NCBI GenBank assembly: GCA_965247015.1
Contig: CBDFGG010000003.1
Span: forward strand, 496,001 to 560,000
DNA length: 64,000 nucleotides
Direction: 5' to 3'
Source: JAIXWP01 sp965247015
GTDB lineage: Bacteria > Bacteroidota > Bacteroidia > Flavobacteriales_D > Sanyastnellaceae
The notes beneath the pieces are model-generated. The model saw only the letters and a list, made by a program, of their open reading frames with translations. It was not told where the DNA came from and did no database searches. The translations under genes were made by a program, and so were the position numbers. Positions within the stretch are counted from its first letter, which is position 1; each line of letters opens with the position of its first letter. Of this stretch, positions 1 through 7,213 are shown piece after piece.

Positions 1-152
1 TTCCTTTCCCTTTTTAATAAATTTTTTCTTTGAATTCGATTCATTAATAGATTTCATTTTGATCAGTTTAGAAAACAAATCTAGAAATCTGCCCACAGAA
101 ATTGATAGAATCCCGCTCGTTGTTTAACGTCTGAATATTCGGGAATATTCTG
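1..152. other. AT-rich spacer, no gene seen
   Basis: No credible coding region was found here. The only visible structure is two copies of the palindrome GAATATTC near 132-149, just before the GC-rich hairpin. Reading frames that cross 68-560 come from the 66-bp repeat that follows (66 is a multiple of three, so frames stay open). Confidence 0.6.
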
Positions 153-193
153 CCGCCCGCCTCTCCGCCCCTTCGGGGCGGAGAGGCGGGCGG
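153..193. repeat. Perfect 19-bp GC-rich hairpin
   Basis: The left arm CCGCCCGCCTCTCCGCCCC (153-171), a TTC loop and a fully complementary right arm (175-193) form a very stable stem. It lies downstream of the minus-strand GH3 gene, beyond the 66-bp repeats. There is no clear T-tract on either side, so a terminator role is only possible. Its base composition is far more GC-rich than the surroundings. Confidence 0.75.
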
Positions 194-217
194 GGGGACA
201 CAGGGGAGCCTTCGCAC

Positions 218-435
218 AGCCGAGCTGCAGCTCGGCTGTGCAGGGCCACGCAGAAGAGCGCACAGAGCGCGGAGCCTTCGCACAGCCGAGCTGCAGCTCG
301 GCTTTGCAGGGCCACGCAGAAGAGAGCACGGAACGCAAAGCTCTCGCACAGCCGAGCTGCAGCTCGGCTTTGCAAGGCCACGCAGAAGAGAGCACGGAAC
401 GCAAAGCTCTCGCACAGCCGAGCTGCAGCTCGGCT
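218..435. repeat. 66-bp tandem repeat, four palindromic copies
   Basis: A 20-bp perfect palindrome, AGCCGAGCTGCAGCTCGGCT, recurs at 218-237, 284-303, 350-369 and 416-435, so the period is exactly 66 bp. In the first copy the symmetry extends to 28 bp (214-241). The sequence between palindromes is also conserved, especially between copies 2-3 and 3-4. The last copy directly abuts the stop codon of the minus-strand GH3 gene, so each unit can form a hairpin in its 3' untranslated region. The likely role is transcript end formation or stabilisation; recent unit duplication is inferred from near-identity. Confidence 0.9.
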
Positions 436-1923
436 TTACGCCAATAAATCCGCGATCTTACGATCATTCGCCAATCGCGGAATCTTATTTTGGCCTCCGA
501 GCTTTCCTTGTGAACGCATATATTCTGCAAATCCACCACGCGCGACACTCGTAATGACAAGCCTTCTCATCACTCCGCCTTTGATGTTGTCTTTATAATA
601 TGAATTCTTGCTAACCATTAAATCGTCCATGTATTGTGCGATTTCTTCCAAATTATTGGGCTGCTCTTCCCACTCTACAAACCACTCATGATAAGGCAAT
701 CCTTCTTTTGGGGTAACCTGTGGTGCCAAGTGAAATTCATTCACTTTCAAATTAAATCGCTCCACTGCTTTAGACATTACATCATCTACTTCTTCACCTA
801 TCACGTGTTCGCCAAATGCACTTGTGTAATGTTTGATGCGACCCGTCACTCGAATTTTCGGTGGATCTAATGAAACAAACTTCACTGTGTCACCAATACT
901 ATAACCCCACAATCCTGCATTATTGCTAAGGATGAGCGCATAGTTCACTCCCAGTTCTACTTCACCTAAATGATAACGGCGCGGATTTTCTTGGAAGTAC
1001 TCATCGGCTTTGATGAACTCGAAATAAATTCCAGAATCTACATTCAAAAGCAAACCATTGTCTTCTTGTGAATTCTGAAATGCAATAAAACCTTCACTCG
1101 CCGGATATAATTCAATAGTCGGCAAAGCCTTACCAATCAGTTGTTCGAAGCGAGCACGATAGGGCTCAAAATTTACTCCGCCGTAAACAAACAAATTAAA
1201 ATTTGGAAATATCTCCCGAATGTTCGTTCGGTTTGTTCTTTTCAATAGCACTTCAAAATACATTTGCACCCAACTCGGAATGCCGCTAATCAAGGTCATA
1301 TCAGCAGGGATCGTCTCATCTGCAATGGCATTCACTTTCGTTTCCCAATCCTCAATACAATTGGTTTCATAAGATGGCATACGATTCTTTTGCAAATATT
1401 TCGGAACGTGGTTCGCCACAATTCCACTCAATCGACCCACAGGTATCCCGCTCGGTAAACGATCTAATTCAGGGCTTCCTTGGAGAAAAATCATTTTACC
1501 CGAAACGAAATCTGCTTTTCCAGTTTCCGCGATATATGCGAAAAGTGCATTGCGCGCGCTGCCTATGTGGTTGGGTAAACTATCCTTTGTTAACGGAATA
1601 TATTTAGTACCAGATGTGGTACCGGATGTTTTACAAAAATAAAGTGGCAATCCAGGCCACAATACATCACGCTCTCCCGACTTTACACGTTGAATGTAAT
1701 CAGTCAATTGCTCATAATCTCGCACCGGAACACTTGCACTAAAATCACTTGAGCTACTAATTTTCGAGAAATGATGATCGCGTCCGAAGGCCGTATTTTC
1801 CGCCTTTTTCACTAATTCTTTCAGCACTTTTTGTTGCGATCTCACTGGATCCGAAAAAGACTTCATCAGTCTCTTAATGGCCCATTTCGCAATGGGTACG
1901 CTCAATTTTGATTTAATACTCAT
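436..1923 (-). CDS. GH3 auxin-responsive promoter family protein (acyl-adenylating fold)
   Basis: This 495-residue protein matches the GH3 branch of the adenylate-forming (ANL) superfamily, whose plant members conjugate amino acids to carboxylic-acid hormones. The ATP-binding P-loop-like motif SGTTSGTK is at residues 100-107, and a GGVNFEPYRARFEQL segment typical of bacterial GH3 proteins follows in the middle of the chain. The length is normal for the family. The bacterial substrate is unknown. It is the last gene of a minus-strand operon, 3 bp after the T9SS-sorted protein gene, and its stop codon touches the 66-bp palindromic repeats. Confidence 0.9.
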   Translation of the reverse strand: MSIKSKLSVPIAKWAIKRLMKSFSDPVRSQQKVLKELVKKAENTAFGRDHHFSKISSSSDFSASVPVRDYEQLTDYIQRVKSGERDVLWPGLPLYFCKTSGTTSGTKYIPLTKDSLPNHIGSARNALFAYIAETGKADFVSGKMIFLQGSPELDRLPSGIPVGRLSGIVANHVPKYLQKNRMPSYETNCIEDWETKVNAIADETIPADMTLISGIPSWVQMYFEVLLKRTNRTNIREIFPNFNLFVYGGVNFEPYRARFEQLIGKALPTIELYPASEGFIAFQNSQEDNGLLLNVDSGIYFEFIKADEYFQENPRRYHLGEVELGVNYALILSNNAGLWGYSIGDTVKFVSLDPPKIRVTGRIKHYTSAFGEHVIGEEVDDVMSKAVERFNLKVNEFHLAPQVTPKEGLPYHEWFVEWEEQPNNLEEIAQYMDDLMVSKNSYYKDNIKGGVMRRLVITSVARGGFAEYMRSQGKLGGQNKIPRLANDRKIADLLA

Positions 1924-1926
1924 AGC

Positions 1927-3153
1927 TTATTCTTTCACCCACTTCTGGCTTGTCCACTGCCCGTCGGTTAATACCGCAAAAATATATACACCCGCTGCCA
2001 AATCTTTAGTATCGATGCTGGTGCTATTTGAATTTATTTTTTTGGAAAAAATTGTTCGACCTTCTCCACTCAGGATTCTTAACTCGTCGATGTTTCCTTT
2101 TGCTGTCTTAAGATTTACTCGATCCGTCCCCGGACTTGGGAACAACGATAGTGTAGTGAGTGTATTTAATTCATCTACCGATGAAAGCACATCTCTATTC
2201 AAACGAACCATGGCTACTCGATTATTCTCGAATGCTTCTTGAGTTGAATTTTGAAACTCAGGAAAAACAGTCCAAGCCGAGAGCTCCTCGGAAAACTGCG
2301 ACATCCCCATTCGCATCACAGCAATTCCATCATTGCTTCCAACTACCACCAAATAAGCCTTTCCTCCAACTAAATCTACTGGCGCAGTGAAGGGAATGGT
2401 ACTGAAATTTTCTTCACCAAAGGCATTTAACATATTATTGGTTACTAGCATTGGTTGTGATACTGCTACTTCTGAAAGCGTAATTCCTTTACCAAACTGA
2501 ATTTGATAAATCTTAGCATACACCGCACATGGTAACAGAGTGCTGTTGCTTAAAGCGACATCCACACCTTCGAATGTAAAACCACTTTCAGGGATATAGA
2601 ATACATTTCCCATCTCACAAGGTCTGCCTGTGTATTCGGACCAAATCACAGATTCAGAAAACAAACCATCGCGGTCTCTTGCATAGATATAATCATTGAT
2701 CTCAAATGAAAGTGTATCCTTGGTGTTATCAAGGTTCTCATCTATTTGATCTTGCTGAACATCATAGGTCACTTCAAACATTCCGTTTTCGTTCGGCATT
2801 TGAAAAGTACCCGCTCGCAATTCCAACTCTGAACCAGGTTGAATATTAAATGCTTCTTCACTGATTGAATTTAAGAGAACAGCATTCGTCTCTGCATTGC
2901 GCACGCGCACTTTTAATAATACATCCGTTTGAATAGCCGTACCGATGTTATGACATATCCCACTAAACTTAAGCAGTGGTGCTAGGGGAGTTGGATATTT
3001 TGAATATTCCATCTCCTCAAATCCTGTTGGATGCTCCATGGCATAAAAATCAAAGTCGCCATACGTAGAGCTATCCAGTGCCAAATCATTCACCTGAGAA
3101 AAGCTCGATATAGTGATTGCACAAAAAACGGGAAGAAGTAAAATTGCTTTCAT
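1927..3153 (-). CDS. Secreted protein with T9SS type A sorting domain
   Basis: The start at 3153 is preferred because it gives a clean signal peptide, MKAILLLPVFCAITISSFSQ; a longer frame to 3249 would overlap the upstream receptor gene. The product is about 408 residues. The middle is beta-rich with no recognised domain. The last ~70 residues match a T9SS C-terminal sorting domain (LFPSPGTDRVNL near its start, then the LAAGVYIF hairpin and the K-W-V-K end). It is expected to be exported through T9SS and anchored or released. It sits 16 bp after the TonB receptor gene, so it may be a surface partner of that receptor (inference). Confidence 0.85.
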   Translation of the reverse strand: MKAILLLPVFCAITISSFSQVNDLALDSSTYGDFDFYAMEHPTGFEEMEYSKYPTPLAPLLKFSGICHNIGTAIQTDVLLKVRVRNAETNAVLLNSISEEAFNIQPGSELELRAGTFQMPNENGMFEVTYDVQQDQIDENLDNTKDTLSFEINDYIYARDRDGLFSESVIWSEYTGRPCEMGNVFYIPESGFTFEGVDVALSNSTLLPCAVYAKIYQIQFGKGITLSEVAVSQPMLVTNNMLNAFGEENFSTIPFTAPVDLVGGKAYLVVVGSNDGIAVMRMGMSQFSEELSAWTVFPEFQNSTQEAFENNRVAMVRLNRDVLSSVDELNTLTTLSLFPSPGTDRVNLKTAKGNIDELRILSGEGRTIFSKKINSNSTSIDTKDLAAGVYIFAVLTDGQWTSQKWVKE

Positions 3154-3169
3154 GACATTAGTAGTTGTA

Positions 3170-5224
3170 CTACGAATGTAAGAAAGTATAGCGTATTCCG
3201 AAGAAAAAACGGCGCCCCTGATTTGGCCCATAGACATAGGTCGGGTCAAAGCTCAATTGATAGGGATTATTGATATCAATCTCTTTGTCAAATGGATCGT
3301 TCGATCGCGCTATCAAGAATGGGGTGTGCTTCCAAGGTGTCCAATCCAAAATATTCTTTACTCCGCCATATATCTCCCATTGCTTAGAACCCGTCCACTT
3401 CACTTGCAAATTTTGAATGCTCCACCAAGGGGATTGATCTGGACGCGGATCTAACGGACCTGCCAGCGGTAGCAACATTGGACTGTAAACATTACCGGTG
3501 TAATCAAATTTCAAATGATATTTTTCCCAATCATAAGTCAAGGCATAAGTTCCAGAAAATCGCTCGGTCAATAAGGGTCTTGTAGTTACCTCTCCCTCTT
3601 GAATACCCACATCCATGGCTGTGATTCCCGCATTGAACGACCAAGCCGAAATATTCAAATCAAGATTTAAACTTCCACCTCGACTATAAGAATAGCCGGC
3701 CACATTTCGATATAAAATCTGATCGACGTTGCGTTCATAGTCTGTGAAAATGCGATCCGTAAAATGGGTATAGAAAATACTTGCGTCGAGGGTGAGTCTC
3801 CAGTGTTCTCCATAAAATTTTTGAATCCAATTGATATTGGAATTCCAACTTCTCTCTGGTTTTAAATTCTCTTCAATGATGACAGTCCTAGCTCCTGTCA
3901 ATGCCGCATGATCTTCAGCAAAAACATTCACATTTCTAAATCCTGTTCCCGCATTCCACCGCAAGATGGATCTCATGTTGCGCGACCACTTGTAGCCAAT
4001 CCGCGGCGTGTGAATCCAGCCATGTTCGTTGCTCTTATCAATACGATAACCCAAGAGCATTTTATTTCGCTCATTCAATGTCCATTCATCTTGCACAAAA
4101 AGCCCTGGCAAGACAATGCGAGATTCCTGATTGATGGTCCTTTGGTCGGTAACATATTCTGTTGCGGGTGTATTATCATCATAGCGCGTAAATCGGTAGG
4201 CTATTCCAGTAAGTAGATCATGACCTCGATACTTTTCGTCCCATGTCAATTGACCAAACAAAACCTCTTGGTCTGCTATATACGACATGGTGCCATAGCG
4301 GCTATCCTGCTCATGATTATTATAGGAAAAAGACAAAAGAATCTTCTTTGAAAACGGCAATTCATAATTCCCAATAATCTCCCATCGGCGAGTGTAAATA
4401 CTTTCACCATAAATACTATCCCCTCCTCTGAATTCAGGCGTCCAATCCAGCTCTCCACCCCAACGATCCTCTTGCACATATCGCGCACCCCATTGCAATA
4501 ATTTATTTGACTTTCGACTCAATGACCATTTTTGAAAAATAGACCATCGATCTTGCAATGTCACATCTGTAAAACCATCATTATTGTCATCGCGAGGTTG
4601 CTGATAATTGAAATAATTAATACCTGATAAAACACCCAATCGCTTTGATGGCGAAACTTTAAACATCACATCATTATTCCATTCTCCCCAAGAATTGATA
4701 TTGGACTCCAATGAAAGCAACGGCGCATCTGAAACTTTTTTTGTGATCACATTGATCAGTCCGCCGACCGCCTCACTGCCATAAAGCGCAGACGCCGGAC
4801 CTTTCACCACTTCTATACGATCAATCATCGAAGTTGGAATTCCTGACAAACCATAAACCGTGGAAAGCGCGGATACTATTGGCATTCCATCAATTAGAAT
4901 CATCGTATATGGTCCTTCTAATCCATTGATATGAATGTCTCCTGTATTGCAAATATTGCAATTCACCTGAGGCCTCACTCCGTTCACATTAGCCAATGCT
5001 TCGAAAATATTCGGAGTTGGATTTTTTGAAAAATAAGATGAATGATAAATCTCCACCGGCACCGTACAGTTTTCTCGACTGATCGGTTTCATCGTCGCGC
5101 TGATCACTAACTCGCGCAAAACACCAAGGGTATCCGCGCTGGGAAACCCCGGTGGCGGCGCCTCCTGGGACATTACATCCCAAGAAAACAACAATAACAA
5201 TATGACAATAATAATATGTTTCAT
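3170..5224 (-). CDS. TonB-dependent outer-membrane receptor
   Basis: The start at 5224 (MKHIIIVILLLLFSWDVMSQ) gives a signal peptide; an upstream frame to 5305 would run through the operator region. The ~684-residue protein has a plug domain with the typical TonB-receptor blocks ILIDGMPIVSALSTVYG and IEVVKGPASALYGSEAVGG, then a long beta-barrel ending in aromatic-rich strands with a terminal F-G-I-R-Y-T-F pattern. The plug has a CNICN cysteine pair just before the conserved HINGLEG block. It is divergent from a DtxR/MntR-type regulator with a palindrome between them, so a metal or metal-chelate substrate is likely. The substrate itself cannot be read from the sequence. Confidence 0.92.
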   Translation of the reverse strand: MKHIIIVILLLLFSWDVMSQEAPPPGFPSADTLGVLRELVISATMKPISRENCTVPVEIYHSSYFSKNPTPNIFEALANVNGVRPQVNCNICNTGDIHINGLEGPYTMILIDGMPIVSALSTVYGLSGIPTSMIDRIEVVKGPASALYGSEAVGGLINVITKKVSDAPLLSLESNINSWGEWNNDVMFKVSPSKRLGVLSGINYFNYQQPRDDNNDGFTDVTLQDRWSIFQKWSLSRKSNKLLQWGARYVQEDRWGGELDWTPEFRGGDSIYGESIYTRRWEIIGNYELPFSKKILLSFSYNNHEQDSRYGTMSYIADQEVLFGQLTWDEKYRGHDLLTGIAYRFTRYDDNTPATEYVTDQRTINQESRIVLPGLFVQDEWTLNERNKMLLGYRIDKSNEHGWIHTPRIGYKWSRNMRSILRWNAGTGFRNVNVFAEDHAALTGARTVIIEENLKPERSWNSNINWIQKFYGEHWRLTLDASIFYTHFTDRIFTDYERNVDQILYRNVAGYSYSRGGSLNLDLNISAWSFNAGITAMDVGIQEGEVTTRPLLTERFSGTYALTYDWEKYHLKFDYTGNVYSPMLLPLAGPLDPRPDQSPWWSIQNLQVKWTGSKQWEIYGGVKNILDWTPWKHTPFLIARSNDPFDKEIDINNPYQLSFDPTYVYGPNQGRRFFFGIRYTFLHS

Positions 5225-5259
5225 TCTTACCCAAAGGATAGTTTGGGGCACAAATATAT

Positions 5260-5283
5260 AAAAGTTAGACTCATCTAACTTTT
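5260..5283. promoter_or_regulatory. Perfect 24-bp palindromic operator candidate
   Basis: AAAAGTTAGA, a CTCA spacer and TCTAACTTTT form a perfect inverted repeat with 10-bp arms. It lies between the divergent TonB receptor (start 5224) and the DtxR-family gene (start 5318). DtxR/IdeR/MntR sites are typically TTAGG- or TTAG-containing inverted repeats of this size, so this is a good candidate for metal-dependent control of the receptor operon and autoregulation. Confidence 0.65.
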
Positions 5284-5304
5284 TATCTTTTGCTAACCAT
5301 GACA

Positions 5305-5312
5305 TATCTTCG
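5305..5312 (+). promoter_or_regulatory. Candidate -7 element of the DtxR-family gene
   Basis: TATCTTCG fits the Bacteroidota -7 form TAnnTTTG/TAnnTTCG. It ends only 5 bp before the ATG at 5318, so the transcript would be leaderless or nearly so. It also argues for ATG 5318 rather than the GTG at 5312, which lies inside the element. No canonical -33 TTTG at 17-19 bp was found. Confidence 0.4.
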
Positions 5313-5317
5313 TGCTT

Positions 5318-5971
5318 ATGCTATCCAATACCGAAGAAAATTATCTCAAAGCACTCGTGCACTTGACCATCGAAAAAGGTCTCAAGGATGCCGGAACCAA
5401 TGAATTAGCGCAGCTTCTAGGAGTGAAGCCTGCCACGGCTACAGACATGCTCAAGAAATTGAAGACCAAGAAATTGGTAGACTATAAAAAATATGGTCGC
5501 ATCACCATCACTGCCGCCGGTCGAAAACATGCCATCGAGGTCATCAGAAAACACCGACTATGGGAAACATTCCTCTTCGAAAAACTTCATTTCTCCTGGG
5601 ATGAAGTACACGAAGTTGCAGAGCAACTCGAACACATTCAAAGTAAAAAATTGATAGATGAGTTAGATCGCCTACTCGGCTTTCCATCCGTAGATCCTCA
5701 CGGAGAGCCCATCCCAAGCTCGAAAGGAGAACTCAAAGTAAAACCACGAATAACGCTCGCCGAAGCACCAATCAAGACTTCGCATATCGTAATGGGAGTA
5801 AATGACGATCACGCAGAATTCCTTCAATATGTAGACAAAGTAGGATGTAAAATCGGAGCAAAAATCAAGGTCATCCAAAGACACGCGTTCGACGATTCTC
5901 ACGAGCTAGAAATCAATGGCAAAAAAGCCCTAGTAACCGCCAAGTTTGCGCAACAAATTTTTGTCGCCTAA
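5318..5971 (+). CDS. DtxR/MntR-family metal-dependent transcriptional regulator
   Basis: The ~217-residue protein starts MLSNTEENYLKAL, the usual opening of the family. The N-terminal winged helix-turn-helix includes the ELAQLLGVKPATATDMLKKL block, followed by the helical metal-binding and dimerisation region (HRLWETFLFEKLHFSWDEVHEVAEQLEH), with His and Glu residues in the expected places. A C-terminal FeoA/SH3-like domain covers roughly residues 150-217. It represses or activates metal-uptake genes when loaded with Mn(II) or Fe(II) (family knowledge). The divergent TonB receptor operon is the likely target. Confidence 0.92.
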   Translation: MLSNTEENYLKALVHLTIEKGLKDAGTNELAQLLGVKPATATDMLKKLKTKKLVDYKKYGRITITAAGRKHAIEVIRKHRLWETFLFEKLHFSWDEVHEVAEQLEHIQSKKLIDELDRLLGFPSVDPHGEPIPSSKGELKVKPRITLAEAPIKTSHIVMGVNDDHAEFLQYVDKVGCKIGAKIKVIQRHAFDDSHELEINGKKALVTAKFAQQIFVA

Positions 5972-6010
5972 CTTCTACACTGCATCACTACCATTGTCGA
6001 TGACAAGCTT

Positions 6011-6256
6011 GGTACCTGCGGTGGCGGGTACTTCGTGACGGGTACCTGCGGTGGCGGGTACTTCGTGACTGGTATTCGCTGCGCTCATGGTGTTCCGCTA
6101 AAGCGGAATAAATTTTAGCATATGCGAAATCGATTAAATCATATTCCGCGCTAGCGGAACACCATGAGCGCAGCGAATACCCGTCACCGAAGGTACCCGT
6201 CACGAAGTACCCGTCACCAAAGGTACCAAGCACCGAAGGTACCAGTCACCGCAGGT
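6011..6256. repeat. Long inverted repeat between convergent genes, rich in GGTACC units
   Basis: Here dtxR (plus) and the HmuY lipoprotein gene (minus) converge. The core is a perfect 29-bp inverted repeat at 6071-6099 and 6153-6181 (it begins GGTATTCGCTGCGCTCATGG). Outside it, both flanks carry short repeats of GGTACCTGCGG/GGTACTTCGTGAC type, the right flank being roughly the complement of the left. The structure could fold into a stem of 90 bp or more and end transcription from both sides. The 6000-6260 spacer holds no credible gene. Confidence 0.8.
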
Positions 6257-6259
6257 ACC

Positions 6260-7213
6260 CTACTCGCCGAAGGCGAACAGAGGGTAGCCTCGCTCGCCCT
6301 GGTTGTTGTAGAAATCTAAGAAATGAAGCTTATATACCCTTTCATCAGGAGTCTTGATCGCGTAGACATATTCCGAATAAACCGTGTATTGCCCCGCATC
6401 GAGATCGAAGAATTTCCAATCATATCCAATCACATTGCTACTTGCACTGTAATTATTTTCTTGAATAGAATTAAAATCAACCTCGTCATATGCTTGGAAT
6501 ATGCGCTGAGCGCGAACACCGGACTTGTCATTGATAAGCACACCCGTTACTAGATAAGGAGTGTATGGATCGTAGAATAGATGCACGTACTGTGTAAAAC
6601 ACAAATCCCATTCGCTCGGATAGACCTGAATAATTTCGTCAGAACTCAATTTAATTCCCAATCCCAATTCACCTTCAGCGATGGGGACAAACATTATTTC
6701 ACCCTCAGAAGAATTCACTGCACCATATTCTAACGTGAATCCATTTTCCTGAAAATCATAACAACGTATTTTCAATTTAGGATAGGGCAATCCTTGTGTG
6801 TTATAACCTCTATCAAGTATCCAAATTTTTTGTTCACGCATCCAATCGCCAATGCTCAAACTATCGATTCCCCCCGATGGAGCATCGGTCTTAAATGTTA
6901 GGCCTGCCTCACTCATTACCGCCAGCCAATCGGAACTATCAGTGCGGGCCGCTTGGCCGAAAAGCGCAGTGTTTAGCTGCAAATAATACAGTCCATCTTT
7001 TCTCGAAATCAATAATTCCCACGCATCCTTTTGCATCGTCTTCACCACGCGACCTTCTGATAAATCAAACCAGATCACATCGTTGTAAGAACTCCCCATT
7101 TCGATGGTTTGATAGATCGTCCCTCGTCGCTCTGCCTTGTCGATCGGAACTTCTTCTTTCCAACAAGAAGAAAAGAAAATGGAAATAAAAATAGAAGTCA
7201 GAAAAATTCTCAT
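6260..7213 (-). CDS. hmuY: HmuY-family heme-binding lipoprotein
   Basis: The 317-residue protein has a lipoprotein signal peptide ending FFSSC (Cys17), so it should be anchored in the outer membrane. The body has features of HmuY-like proteins: a WELLISRKDGLYYLQLN block near the N-terminus, a DLCFTQYVHLF block, and a C-terminal V-I-G-Y-D-W-K-F-F then V-Y-K-L-H-F-L-D-F-Y pattern. HmuY captures heme and hands it to the HmuR receptor. The gene overlaps the hmuR stop by 4 bp and is the last gene of the operon. It is visibly homologous to the T9SS-sorted protein that opens the same operon. Confidence 0.85.
   Translation of the reverse strand: MRIFLTSIFISIFFSSCWKEEVPIDKAERRGTIYQTIEMGSSYNDVIWFDLSEGRVVKTMQKDAWELLISRKDGLYYLQLNTALFGQAARTDSSDWLAVMSEAGLTFKTDAPSGGIDSLSIGDWMREQKIWILDRGYNTQGLPYPKLKIRCYDFQENGFTLEYGAVNSSEGEIMFVPIAEGELGLGIKLSSDEIIQVYPSEWDLCFTQYVHLFYDPYTPYLVTGVLINDKSGVRAQRIFQAYDEVDFNSIQENNYSASSNVIGYDWKFFDLDAGQYTVYSEYVYAIKTPDERVYKLHFLDFYNNQGERGYPLFAFGE

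Noticed and set aside
68..560. Several overlapping reading frames on both strands
   Set aside because: They are produced by the 66-bp repeat, whose period keeps all frames open; they have repeat-derived composition and overlap the real GH3 gene.
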